A stretch of DNA of 64,000 nt from JBBRWO01 sp964388455 (GTDB lineage: Bacteria; Actinomycetota; Coriobacteriia; Anaerosomatales; JAAXUF01), in contig CAYMAN010000001.1 in assembly GCA_964388455.1 (NCBI GenBank), positions 1 through 64,000 on the forward strand, in the 5' to 3' direction. Within the stretch, counting starts at the first letter, position 1; every line of letters starts with the position of its first letter. Shown piece after piece: positions 33,573 through 42,030 of this stretch. Both the position numbers and the translations under genes were made by a program. Below the pieces are notes generated by a model. The model did not search any database and was not told the DNA's origin. It saw only the letters and a program-made list of their open reading frames with translations.

Positions 33573-34552
33573 CCAAGCTGAAGCTGGGGATGTACTGCGC
33601 CGCCGGGTGCGGTGGCTGCGACATCTCGCTGCTCGAGGTACACGAGCACCTGCTCGACATCGTCGCCGCGGCCGACATTGCGTTCTGGCCCGCTGCGACC
33701 GACTTCAAGTACGCCGACGTAGAGGCGATGGCCGACGGCGAGATCGACGTCTGCTTCTTCAACGGCGCTATCCGCAACGCCGAGAACGCCCACATCGCGA
33801 AACTCCTGCGCGCCAAGTCCAAGGTGCTAGTCGCTTACGGCGCGTGTTCGTCGTTCGGCGGGGTCCCCGGGCTCGCGAACCTCTACCCGATCCAGGACGT
33901 CATCGACCGCGCGTTCACCACGCAGTCGACCGATGCTCCTTCCGGCCAGCGCCCCTCGGCCACAGCGACCCACGCCGACGGCTCGAGCGTCGGGCTGCCC
34001 GCGATCGCTGGCACCGTCACTTCGCTGGGCGATCTGGTCCCTGTCGACTACACGCTCCCCGGCTGCCCGCCGTCCACCGACCGCGTCTGGGAAGTCGTGC
34101 AGGCGATCGTCGCCGGCGAGCTGCCCGGCGCGCCCGCGATCGTCGGCACCGGCGGCAAAGCCGTGTGCGATGACTGCCGCCTCGAGAAGCGCGGCACCCG
34201 CGTCGCGAAGTTCGTGCGCTCGCACGAGATCATCGCCGAGGACGGCCGCTGCCTCCTCGAACAAGGCATCGTCTGCATGGGCCCCGCCACGCGCTCGGGC
34301 TGCGGCGGCCAGTGCACCGACGCGCTCATGCCGTGCCGCGGCTGCTTCGGCCCCGCCGGCGACTCGCTCGACCAGGGCGCCGCGATGGTGGCGGTTCTCG
34401 GCACGCTGGTGGACTCCGAGGACGAGGCGGTCATCCGCCAGACCGTCGCCGAGGTCGTCGATCCCGCCGGCACCTTCTACTGCTTCACGCTCGCGACCTC
34501 GCTCCTCGGCCGCGCCAGAACCGCGAATCCCGCCGAGGAGGTGCGCTCGTGA
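33569..34552 (+). CDS. mvhG: F420-non-reducing hydrogenase small subunit
   Basis: A 327-residue subunit with the proximal-cluster motif CAAGCGGCDISLLE, the GACSSFGGVPGL and LPGCPPST cysteines, and C-terminal ferredoxin-like cysteines in CDDCRLEKRGT and CGGQCTDALMPCRGC. It relays electrons from the NiFe site to MvhD. No Tat signal is present, so the enzyme is cytoplasmic, as for Mvh. It starts at GTG 33569 and ends overlapping the large-subunit GTG. Confidence 0.95.
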   Translation: MTKLKLGMYCAAGCGGCDISLLEVHEHLLDIVAAADIAFWPAATDFKYADVEAMADGEIDVCFFNGAIRNAENAHIAKLLRAKSKVLVAYGACSSFGGVPGLANLYPIQDVIDRAFTTQSTDAPSGQRPSATATHADGSSVGLPAIAGTVTSLGDLVPVDYTLPGCPPSTDRVWEVVQAIVAGELPGAPAIVGTGGKAVCDDCRLEKRGTRVAKFVRSHEIIAEDGRCLLEQGIVCMGPATRSGCGGQCTDALMPCRGCFGPAGDSLDQGAAMVAVLGTLVDSEDEAVIRQTVAEVVDPAGTFYCFTLATSLLGRARTANPAEEVRS

Positions 34553-36051
34553 CCCGCGTCAGTATCGATCCCATCACGCGTCTTGAGGGACACGGTCGCA
34601 TCGACCTGTTCCTGGGTGACGACGGTGCCGTCAACGACGCCTTCCTGGTGATCCCGGAACTGCGCGGCTTCGAGAAGTTCCTCGAGGGCCGGCCCGTCGA
34701 AGAGATGCCGCAGATCACCGCTCGCATCTGCGGCGTGTGTCCCGAGGCGCACCACACCGCGGCGGCAAAAGCGGCAGACGCCGTCTACAACGTGGACATC
34801 CCCGTCGCGGCTGAAATCGCCCGCCGCCTGCAGTACAACGCCTTCATGGCCGGCGACCATGCGACGCACTTCTACGCGCTGGGTGGCCCGGACTTCATCG
34901 TCGGCCCGGATGCACCGGCTGCCGAGCGCAATATCATCGGCGTCATCAACAAGGTGGGGCCTGAGATCGCCGGCAAGGTCATCCGCATGCGCAAGGAGGC
35001 CCACGAGGTCGCAGAGATCCTCGGCGGTCGTCGGATCCATCCGGTGGGCATGGTGCCGGGCGGGATCTCGAAGCCGGTTTCGAAGGAGTCGGCGGCGCGG
35101 TTGCGTGAGATCGGCGACTACATGGTGCAGTTCGCGCGCGAGTCGCTGGTCATCTTCGACGCGCTCGTGCTCAAGCAGGACCGGCTGCTCAAGATGGTGC
35201 TCTCCAAGGCCTACTACAACCAGACCGCTTACCTCGCGCTGGTCAACAAGCAGAATCAGCCGGACGCCTACGACGGTGACGTGCGCGTGGTCGACGCCGA
35301 CGGCAACGAGGTCGTGCGCTACCACCCCAGCGAGTACCTCGACCACATTGCCGAGGCGATTGTGCCGTGGAGCTACCTCAAGATGCCGTACCTGAAGAAG
35401 CTAGGCTGGAACGGCGTGTCCGAAGAAACGTCTCGGCAGATCATGCGCACCGGGCCTCTCGGCTCGCTGAACGCGAGTGATGGGATGCAGACGCCGCACG
35501 CGCAGGCCGAGTACGAGCGGTTCTACCAGACGTTCGGCGGCAAGCCCGTGCATCAGACGCTGGCGTTTCACTGGGCACGCCTCATCGAGATGCTGCAGGC
35601 AGCCGAACTGGTCCAGCGCCTCGCCAACGATGAGCGCCTCACGTCGACCGACGTTCGCACGCTGCCCAGCGGCACGCCGCGCGAGGGCGTCGGCACGGTG
35701 GAGGCGCCGCGCGGGCTGCTCACGCACCACTACATCACCGACGAGAACGGCATCGTGCAGAAAGCGAACCTCATCGTCGGCACCACGTACCAGTACCCGG
35801 CAATCCAGCTGTCGGTGGCCAAGGCCGCCCGCGAGCTGGTGCGGCCCGGCGTCGAGCTCACCGAGCCGATCATGAACTTCATCGAGATGGCCTTCCGCGC
35901 CTACGACCCGTGCTTCGGCTGCGCGACCCATGCGCTGCCCGGCTCGACCCCGCTCGAGCTGCGCACGTTCGCGGCCGACGGCGAGCCTCTCGGCGGCCTG
36001 CGTCGCAACGGTGACGGCTCGCTCGAGCGCATCGAGGGAGGCGCGCGATGA
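34549..36051 (+). CDS. mvhA: F420-non-reducing hydrogenase large (NiFe) subunit
   Basis: A 500-residue catalytic subunit. Both nickel-ligand motifs are intact: RICGVCPEAHH near residue 61 and DPCFGCATH near residue 455. About 40 residues follow the second motif; a maturation protease normally cleaves after the histidine, and a candidate protease is encoded in the same operon. Start is GTG at 34549 overlapping mvhG; the stop overlaps hdrA. All ligand positions are cysteine, so this is not a selenoenzyme. Confidence 0.96.
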   Translation: MTRVSIDPITRLEGHGRIDLFLGDDGAVNDAFLVIPELRGFEKFLEGRPVEEMPQITARICGVCPEAHHTAAAKAADAVYNVDIPVAAEIARRLQYNAFMAGDHATHFYALGGPDFIVGPDAPAAERNIIGVINKVGPEIAGKVIRMRKEAHEVAEILGGRRIHPVGMVPGGISKPVSKESAARLREIGDYMVQFARESLVIFDALVLKQDRLLKMVLSKAYYNQTAYLALVNKQNQPDAYDGDVRVVDADGNEVVRYHPSEYLDHIAEAIVPWSYLKMPYLKKLGWNGVSEETSRQIMRTGPLGSLNASDGMQTPHAQAEYERFYQTFGGKPVHQTLAFHWARLIEMLQAAELVQRLANDERLTSTDVRTLPSGTPREGVGTVEAPRGLLTHHYITDENGIVQKANLIVGTTYQYPAIQLSVAKAARELVRPGVELTEPIMNFIEMAFRAYDPCFGCATHALPGSTPLELRTFAADGEPLGGLRRNGDGSLERIEGGAR

Positions 36052-38105
36052 GCGACACGTTCGCGCCGATCGCAGGGTTTGCGCCCGACGCGCACGCTGC
36101 CGTCACGGGCTCCCCCGCCCCGGACGCCACCCCCGACGCCATCGTCTTCCTGTGCGACTGCGGCCCCATCATCCGCGACCTCATCGACCTCGACGCGCTC
36201 ACCACCGAGGTCGCCGCACTCCCCGGCGTCGCCAAGGTCGAGCGCCACGTCACCCTCTGCTCGTCTGAGGGCAAGGCGTTCCTCGCCGCCAAGCTCGCCG
36301 AGAACCCCGACCTCCTACCGGTCGTGGCCGCGTGCACGCCGCGCGAGCATGCGCAGGACTTCGCCGAGGCCTGCGAGACCGCGGGTCGCAACCCGTTCAC
36401 CATGAGCCGCGCCAACATCCGCGAGCAGGTCGCGTGGGTCACCCCCGACCGCGCCGAGGCGACCGCCAAGGCGCTCGACATGATCGCGTCGGCGGCGGCC
36501 CGCGTGGGCGAGCAGCGACCGCTCGAGGCCCCCGAGCTCGAAGCCGAGACCAGCGTGCTAGTGGTCGGCTCCGGTGTGGCCGGCATGACCGCCGCGCTCC
36601 TGATCGCCGAGTCCGGCCGCCAGGTCACGCTGGTGGAGCGCGAAGCAGCCATCGGCGGCAAGGTGGTGCTCCTCTCGGAGATTTATCCGGACATGGAGTG
36701 CGCCCCGTGCCTGCTCGAACCGCTGATGGACGAGGTGCTGCATCACCCGGGCATCGAGGTCCTTACCTACTCGGAAGTCGATGAACTGCTGGGTTACCTG
36801 GGCAATTTCACGGCGGTCATCCGCAAGAAGTCGCGCCACGTGGACGCCGACGGCTGCTACGGCTGCATCGACACCTGTTCGGGTGTATGCCCGGTGGGCG
36901 TACCCGACGCGTTCAACGTCGGGATGACGCAGCGTCACGCGATCCACATCCCGTTCGCCGGCGCGCTGCCCAACGCGGCTGTTGTCGATGAAGCGTCGTG
37001 CCTGCACTTCAACGGTGGCTCCTGCGATGCGTGCGTCAGCGCGTGTCCCTTTGGCGTCATCGGTCTCGACGGCGGCGACGAAGTTCTCGAGCGCCGAGTG
37101 GGCGCGGTCATCCTCGCGACCGGCTCGCAGCTCAAGCTCGACCCCGGCAGCGTCTACGACCACCCCCGCGTGATGACCACGTGGGAGTTCGAACGCGTTC
37201 TGAATCCCGACGGCCCCACCGGTGGCGAGATCCGCCTGGCCGACGGCTCGACCCCCAAACGCATCGCATTCCTCCACTGCGCCGATGAGACCGGGTGTGC
37301 TCCTGCAGCCACCTGCTCGCAGACGTGCTGCCTGGCGCTCGCGAAGCAGATCATCGAGACCTCACACAAGCTTCCCGACGCTCAGCTCGCCGAGCTCGCG
37401 TTCGACCGCCAGCTCGGCGGCCCGCACTACAACCGTCTTGCCGCTGCCGAGGACGCGCCGGCAAATCTGCGCACCGTGCGTATGGCGATCGGCGACAGTC
37501 TCGCCGTGACCGCCGGTGCGAACGGCCGCGTGATCGTTGGCGTCAACCTCAAGGGCGGTCAGCGCACTGGCGACTTCGACCTCGTGGTGATGGCGGCTCC
37601 GCACGTCGGGGACTCTGGCGGCGTAGCACTCGCGGGTCGCATCGGCGTCGACGTGGATGCGACGGGCTACGTGCTCGCTTCAAGCAAGATCCTCCGCCCG
37701 TTCGCCAGCCGCACCGACGGCATCTTCGTTGCCGGCTCGGCGCAGGGCGAGAAGAACATCGCAGCGGCGTCCAACTCGGCCGCGGCTACAGCCGGCGCGG
37801 TTCTCTCGGCGCTGGTTCCCGGCAGGAAACTCATTCGCGAGGCCACGACAGCGGTCGTCAACGACGCCATCTGCGGCGGATGCCAAGTGTGTATACTCGC
37901 ATGCCCCTACAAGGCGATCTCGTTCGACGTCGACCAGAAGCGCGCGGTCGTCAACGAACTCCTGTGTCACGGGTGCGGCACCTGTGCCTCAGCCTGCCCG
38001 TCCTCGGCGATTACGGCCAAGCATTTCACTGATGGCCAGCTATTTGCTGAGATTCACTCCCTCGTCACACCGAATCACCGCGTATCAGTCACCACCAACC
38101 TGTAA
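36048..38105 (+). CDS. hdrA: HdrA-like FAD/iron-sulfur electron-transfer protein
   Basis: A 685-residue HdrA homologue, the flavin bifurcating subunit in methanogens. N-terminal cluster domain cysteines are C36, C38, C71 and C96; FAD motif VVGSGVAGM at 172-180; two inserted cluster motifs (CYGCIDTCSGVCP; GSCDACVSACPFG); and two C-terminal [4Fe-4S] motifs (CGGCQVCILACPY; CHGCGTCASACPS). The cysteine usually found in the NIREHCSWVH-type motif is valine here (NIREQVAWV). No HdrB or HdrC gene is near. Overlaps mvhA by ATGA and is followed by tusA. Confidence 0.93.
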   Translation: MSDTFAPIAGFAPDAHAAVTGSPAPDATPDAIVFLCDCGPIIRDLIDLDALTTEVAALPGVAKVERHVTLCSSEGKAFLAAKLAENPDLLPVVAACTPREHAQDFAEACETAGRNPFTMSRANIREQVAWVTPDRAEATAKALDMIASAAARVGEQRPLEAPELEAETSVLVVGSGVAGMTAALLIAESGRQVTLVEREAAIGGKVVLLSEIYPDMECAPCLLEPLMDEVLHHPGIEVLTYSEVDELLGYLGNFTAVIRKKSRHVDADGCYGCIDTCSGVCPVGVPDAFNVGMTQRHAIHIPFAGALPNAAVVDEASCLHFNGGSCDACVSACPFGVIGLDGGDEVLERRVGAVILATGSQLKLDPGSVYDHPRVMTTWEFERVLNPDGPTGGEIRLADGSTPKRIAFLHCADETGCAPAATCSQTCCLALAKQIIETSHKLPDAQLAELAFDRQLGGPHYNRLAAAEDAPANLRTVRMAIGDSLAVTAGANGRVIVGVNLKGGQRTGDFDLVVMAAPHVGDSGGVALAGRIGVDVDATGYVLASSKILRPFASRTDGIFVAGSAQGEKNIAAASNSAAATAGAVLSALVPGRKLIREATTAVVNDAICGGCQVCILACPYKAISFDVDQKRAVVNELLCHGCGTCASACPSSAITAKHFTDGQLFAEIHSLVTPNHRVSVTTNL

Positions 38106-38126
38106 TCACCGAGAAAGGGAACGACC

Positions 38127-38351
38127 ATGGCTACAACTCACACGATCGACGCCAAAGGACTGCGCTGCCCGCAGCCGATTCTGCAGGTCATTCTGAAGCT
38201 GCCACAGATTCACGACGGCGATCTGCTCGTGGTCTCCGCCGACTGCGAGAGCTTCGAGGACGACATCCGCAGGTGGTGCACGCGCATGGACAAGACACTG
38301 CTCGGTCTCAACACGAACGGCGCGGCCGTCACTGCGCAGATTCAGTTCTAG
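38127..38351 (+). CDS. TusA-type sulfur carrier/sulfurtransferase
   Basis: A 74-residue protein with the TusA signature GLRCPQPILQ, cysteine 14 being the persulfide carrier, and a TusA-length beta-alpha fold. TusA proteins accept persulfide sulfur and hand it on; in sulfur oxidisers they feed sHdr complexes. GAAAGGGAACGACC precedes the ATG. Its place between hdrA and the hydrogenase protease suggests a role as sulfur donor or acceptor for the Mvh-HdrA complex, which is inference. Confidence 0.93.
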   Translation: MATTHTIDAKGLRCPQPILQVILKLPQIHDGDLLVVSADCESFEDDIRRWCTRMDKTLLGLNTNGAAVTAQIQF

Positions 38352-38356
38352 ATTCC

Positions 38357-38815
38357 GTGACTCCCACGCTGATCCTCGGGCTCGGCAACGCGATCCTCTG
38401 CGATGACGGCGTCGGTATCAAAGTCGCACGCCGCATCGCCGAGCTCGGCCCTCATCCCGACATCGTCGTGAAGGAGGCCGAGCTCGCGGGCTTCGCGCTC
38501 ATCGACCTGCTCGAGGGGTTCGAGCGCGCTGTCGTGGTCGACGCCGTCCGTCTGCGCGACGCTAAGCCGGGCGCGATCGTGATCTTCGACGGCGCGCAGC
38601 TCGAGCCATCGCTGCACCTGGTCGCCGGCCACCAGATCGACCTGCCGACCGCCCTGGCGATGGGTCGCCAGCTTGGGCGACCCGTGCCGAGCACGGTCTC
38701 GATAGTGGGCATACAGGTACAAGATGACCGCACGTTCTCGGAAAGCTGTACGCCCGAGGTCGAGGCGGCCATCGAGCGAGCCGCCCAGGTCGTACTGGAG
38801 GTAGCCACCACATGA
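38357..38815 (+). CDS. Hydrogenase maturation protease (HyaD/HycI family)
   Basis: A 152-residue protease that trims the C-terminus of the NiFe large subunit after metal insertion. The conserved start LILGLGNAILCDDGVG has the glycine-rich loop and a metal-binding aspartate; a second ligand is likely in VVVDAVRLRD and the histidine in LVAGHQID. GTG start at 38357, only 5 bases after tusA and without a clear ribosome site, so probably coupled. The stop overlaps the MBL gene. Its target is very likely MvhA. Confidence 0.9.
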   Translation: MTPTLILGLGNAILCDDGVGIKVARRIAELGPHPDIVVKEAELAGFALIDLLEGFERAVVVDAVRLRDAKPGAIVIFDGAQLEPSLHLVAGHQIDLPTALAMGRQLGRPVPSTVSIVGIQVQDDRTFSESCTPEVEAAIERAAQVVLEVATT

Positions 38816-39687
38816 CCCAGCCCATGCGTCTGCCCGCAGGAGCGATTCACGTCGCCGGCGACACGTACTACATACCGGATCTCACCAACTCCGGCTTCAT
38901 CGAGGGACTCGTCATCGATACCGGCCCCGAGTCGAGCGTCTACGACGGCTGCATCATCGACCGCCTCGCCATCACCCACGGCCACGCCGATCACTTCTCG
39001 GCGGCGTCGGTACTTCGCGAGAACGGCGCGACGGTGGTGGCTGCGCGCGACGACGCGATGATGGTCGAGAATCCCGACATCAACATCCGCGGCATGTTCT
39101 CGTGGGCGCGCCCGGGCGACATCCTCGTGGGCAAGCTGTTCAAGGGCACGCCGTGCAAGGTCGACGCGCTCGTCGAGGACTGGCGTGACCGCCGAGCGAC
39201 CCCGATTCCACTGCCCGGCCACACCATGGGCCATACCGGCTTCCTCACGCGCGACGGCGTACTGTTCACCGGCGACGCGCTCTACCTCGAGTCTCTGTGG
39301 GCGCGCCATCCGCTGCCCTACGCCATCGACCCTGACATGGTCGCCGACTCACTGCGCTCCCTTCGCGACCTCGAGTTCGACTGGCTGGTGCCGGCACACG
39401 GCGATCTTGTGGACCGCGATACTGCGCTCGCCAACATCGAACACCATCTCGAGCAGATCGAGGATCTCGAGGCGCACCTGCTCGAAGTGCTCGAAACACC
39501 GCACACCACCGAGGAGATCATCGCGATCGTCATGGCCGAGCGGGGTCTCTCGGACAACCCGGCGCAGTACTGGCTGGCTGTCACCACGGTGAAGGGGTAC
39601 CTCGGCGACCTGCTGGGCCGTAGGCTGCTGGAGTTCTTCGTGCGCGATCACTGCGGCGTCTGGGCAACCGCCAACGCTGCCGAGTAG
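38812..39687 (+). CDS. MBL-fold metallo-hydrolase
   Basis: A 291-residue metallo-beta-lactamase-fold protein with HxHxDH (THGHADHF), the second histidine in PLPGHTMGHTG and the bridging aspartate in LFTGDALYLES, plus a C-terminal helical region (EDLEAHLLEVLETPHTTEEI) as in LACTB2-like hydrolases. It may be a thioesterase, glyoxalase II-like or persulfide-related enzyme. ATGA overlap ties it to the hydrogenase operon. Exact substrate unknown. Confidence 0.88.
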   Translation: MTQPMRLPAGAIHVAGDTYYIPDLTNSGFIEGLVIDTGPESSVYDGCIIDRLAITHGHADHFSAASVLRENGATVVAARDDAMMVENPDINIRGMFSWARPGDILVGKLFKGTPCKVDALVEDWRDRRATPIPLPGHTMGHTGFLTRDGVLFTGDALYLESLWARHPLPYAIDPDMVADSLRSLRDLEFDWLVPAHGDLVDRDTALANIEHHLEQIEDLEAHLLEVLETPHTTEEIIAIVMAERGLSDNPAQYWLAVTTVKGYLGDLLGRRLLEFFVRDHCGVWATANAAE

Positions 39688-39738
39688 CGGCGCGCGGTCG
39701 CACACCTGGTCGCTCCCCGCTACACTTCGTTGTGGTTC

Positions 39739-39767
39739 GCGCCCGCTTCCTCAGATTGAGCGGGCGC
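39739..39767 (+). promoter_or_regulatory. Hairpin in front of the tryptophanase gene
   Basis: GCGCCCGCT and AGCGGGCGC form a perfect 9-base stem with an 11-base loop, 22 bases before the start codon. TACACT at 39721-39726 upstream could be a -10, placing the hairpin in the leader. It may terminate the hydrogenase operon, attenuate tryptophanase expression or both. No TnaC-like leader peptide was found. Confidence 0.45.
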
Positions 39768-39789
39768 ACACACGACGCCGGGAGGCGCC

Positions 39790-41169
39790 ATGTTCAAGAC
39801 GATCATCGAACCGTTTCGCATCAAGTCCGTCGAGCAGATCAAGATGACCACACCCGAGCAACGCCGCCAGATGATGGCGGAAGCGGGCTACAACATCTTC
39901 GCGCTGCGCTCCGAGGACGTGATCATCGACCTGCTGACCGACTCCGGCACAGGCGCGATGAGCTCCAACCAGTGGGCCGGCATCATGCGCGGCGACGAGT
40001 CGTACGCCGGAAGCCCCAGCTACTTCCGCTTCCGCGATGCCGTGCACGACGTGATGGGCTTCGAGCACATCATTCCCACGCACCAGGGACGCGCCGCCGA
40101 GCGCATCCTCTTCGCCGTCATGTGCAAGCCGGGCGACGTGGTCCCCAACAACAGTCACTTCGACACCACGCGCGCCAACTGCGAGTTCACCGGCGCCACC
40201 GCGCTCGACCTGCCTTCGCCGGAACTCGCCGACATGGCGTCGGACTATCCGTTCAAGGGCGACATGGACATCGACCGCCTCAAGGCGACCTTCGCCGAGT
40301 TCGGTGCCGAGCGAATTCCGCTGGTCATGCTCACCGTGACCAATAACTCGGGTGGCGGCCAGCCGGTCTCGATGGCCAACGCGCGTGCCGTCGCCGAGGT
40401 CTGCCGCGCCAACAACACGCCGCTCTACCTCGACGCCTGCCGCATCACCGAGAATGCGTACCTCATCAAGCAGCGCGAGCCGGAGTTCGCCAACACCAGC
40501 GTCAAGGAGATCGTCCGCGAGATGTGCGCACTCGCCGAGGGCTGCACCATGAGCGCCAAGAAGGACGCCATCGTCAACATCGGCGGCTTCCTCGCCACCC
40601 GCGATGCGGAAATCGCGCGCGAGCAGAAGGACCTGCTCATCCTCACCGAGGGCTTCCCGACCTACGGCGGCCTGTCTGGTCGTGACCTCGAAGCCATCGC
40701 CGTGGGCATGGAGGAGGCCGTCGACGAGGACTACCTCCACTACCGCATCGCCTCGACGCGCTACATCGGCGAGCACCTCAAGGCCGCCGGCATCCCGATC
40801 CTCTGGCCGCCAGGTGGCCACGCGATCTACGTCGACGCAGTCCACTTCGCGCCGCATCTGGCGCCGACAGACTTCCCCGGCGTCTCGATCGCCATCGCGA
40901 TGTACCTGCACGGCGGCGTTCGCGCCTGTGAGATCGGCACCCTGATGTTCGGTCACCGCGACGCCGAGACGGGCGAAGAAGTCGCCGGTCCTCGCGAGCT
41001 GGTGCGTCTCGCCATCCCGCGCCGCACCTACACCCAGAGCCACATGGACTACGTCATCGAGGTCATGGTGAAGGTCTACGCCGAGAGGGACTCGCTTCCC
41101 GCCTACCGCATCGTCGAGCAGGCCCCGTTCCTGCGCCACTTCTCGGCGAAGCTGGAGCCGGTGGAGTAG
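39790..41169 (+). CDS. tnaA: Tryptophanase (beta-eliminating lyase family)
   Basis: A 459-residue PLP enzyme of the tryptophanase/tyrosine phenol-lyase family, cleaving tryptophan to indole, pyruvate and ammonia (or tyrosine to phenol). Conserved segments: IDLLTDSGTGAMS, IPTHQGRAAE, TVTNNSGGGQPVSMANA, PLP lysine in MSAKKDAIV, and IPRRTYTQSHMD. The C-terminal region (DAETGEEVAGPRELVRLAIPR) is closer to TnaA than to tyrosine phenol-lyase, but the two are separable only by detailed residues. GGGAGGCGCC precedes the ATG. A strong terminator follows. Confidence 0.9.
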   Translation: MFKTIIEPFRIKSVEQIKMTTPEQRRQMMAEAGYNIFALRSEDVIIDLLTDSGTGAMSSNQWAGIMRGDESYAGSPSYFRFRDAVHDVMGFEHIIPTHQGRAAERILFAVMCKPGDVVPNNSHFDTTRANCEFTGATALDLPSPELADMASDYPFKGDMDIDRLKATFAEFGAERIPLVMLTVTNNSGGGQPVSMANARAVAEVCRANNTPLYLDACRITENAYLIKQREPEFANTSVKEIVREMCALAEGCTMSAKKDAIVNIGGFLATRDAEIAREQKDLLILTEGFPTYGGLSGRDLEAIAVGMEEAVDEDYLHYRIASTRYIGEHLKAAGIPILWPPGGHAIYVDAVHFAPHLAPTDFPGVSIAIAMYLHGGVRACEIGTLMFGHRDAETGEEVAGPRELVRLAIPRRTYTQSHMDYVIEVMVKVYAERDSLPAYRIVEQAPFLRHFSAKLEPVE

Positions 41170-41192
41170 CGTCACGCGACCCGCAAGCGCAC

Positions 41193-41228
41193 CGAGGCCC
41201 GGCAGCTGAATCGAGCTGCCGGGCCTCG
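41193..41228. terminator. Bidirectional terminator after tnaA
   Basis: A perfect 15-base stem (CGAGGCCCGGCAGCT and complement) with a 6-base loop lies between convergent tnaA and the lipoprotein gene. Confidence 0.9.
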
Positions 41229-41274
41229 CGCTGTGTGCAGCCGCTGCGGCGGCGCTGAATTGCGGCGATTCGCG

Positions 41275-42030
41275 CTACGGAACCTGCTCGACCACGACCT
41301 CGCCGACACCGCGCGTCAGCCTGATCTCGAGCTTGGGGCCAGACTTCGAGTACGCCGCGTTCACCAGGTCGCGTCCATCCTCGGTGAAGCCTGGACTCTC
41401 GAAATCGCCCACACCGTCCTCAGCGCCGATGATTCGCACGCCCATGTCGCTCGGCACTCGGATTCGCATCTCGCCGACACCACATTCGATGGTCGCGTTG
41501 ACGTCGCCGGTCCGCTCGCCCGACAAGTCGATCTTCGCCGAGCCCACGCCGGTGAGCACCTCGAGTTCACGTACATCCACGTCGCGCAGGTCGATCGTGC
41601 TCTCGCCGACGCCCAGCTTCAGGGAGAGCTCGGTGGCGACGCCCGACGGGAGCTTCATCGTCCAGCGGTTGCGTACGTCGTTACTCAGCCTCATCGGCTC
41701 CGACTCGGGCTGGTCCACCCAGTACTGAGCCCTGGTGCCGTCGGTCTCGAACTTGACCTCGGGCTTCCAGCTGACCGGTGCGTACTCGAACCGGCTCGTG
41801 ATCGTGTCGCTGTCCTCAGCGCTCCCGGTGAGGGTGAGCTCGCCTACACCCATGCGGAGCGTGCCAACGAGCATCTCGGCGCCCTCAAGTTCATGCGATG
41901 GCTTGTCCACAGTGACCGCGGTCGGTTCTCCGCCAATGGTCTCCGACAGCGGTACGCGCGTACATCCGGTCGCCGCGAGCAGCCCGAAGAGCGCCACTCC
42001 CACAGCGATGATCGCGATTGCTCTCTTCAT
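41275..42030 (-). CDS. Lipoprotein with LiaF/toast-rack-like beta domain
   Basis: A 251-residue protein with a lipoprotein signal (hydrophobic stretch then LLAATGC, lipobox cysteine near 23). The mature part has repeated beta-helix-like segments ending in glycine-valine-glycine turns (LRMGVGELTLTG, LKLGVGESTIDL, IECGVGEMRIRV, LTRGVGEVVV), the pattern of DUF4097/toast-rack adhesin-like domains. Start at 42030 overlaps the membrane-protein stop (ATGA). Third gene of the PadR operon; probably a cell-envelope stress component. Confidence 0.82.
   Translation of the reverse strand: MKRAIAIIAVGVALFGLLAATGCTRVPLSETIGGEPTAVTVDKPSHELEGAEMLVGTLRMGVGELTLTGSAEDSDTITSRFEYAPVSWKPEVKFETDGTRAQYWVDQPESEPMRLSNDVRNRWTMKLPSGVATELSLKLGVGESTIDLRDVDVRELEVLTGVGSAKIDLSGERTGDVNATIECGVGEMRIRVPSDMGVRIIGAEDGVGDFESPGFTEDGRDLVNAAYSKSGPKLEIRLTRGVGEVVVEQVP

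Noticed and set aside
34549..36051. Possible selenocysteine hydrogenase
   Set aside because: All four nickel-ligand positions are cysteine codons and there is no in-frame TGA.
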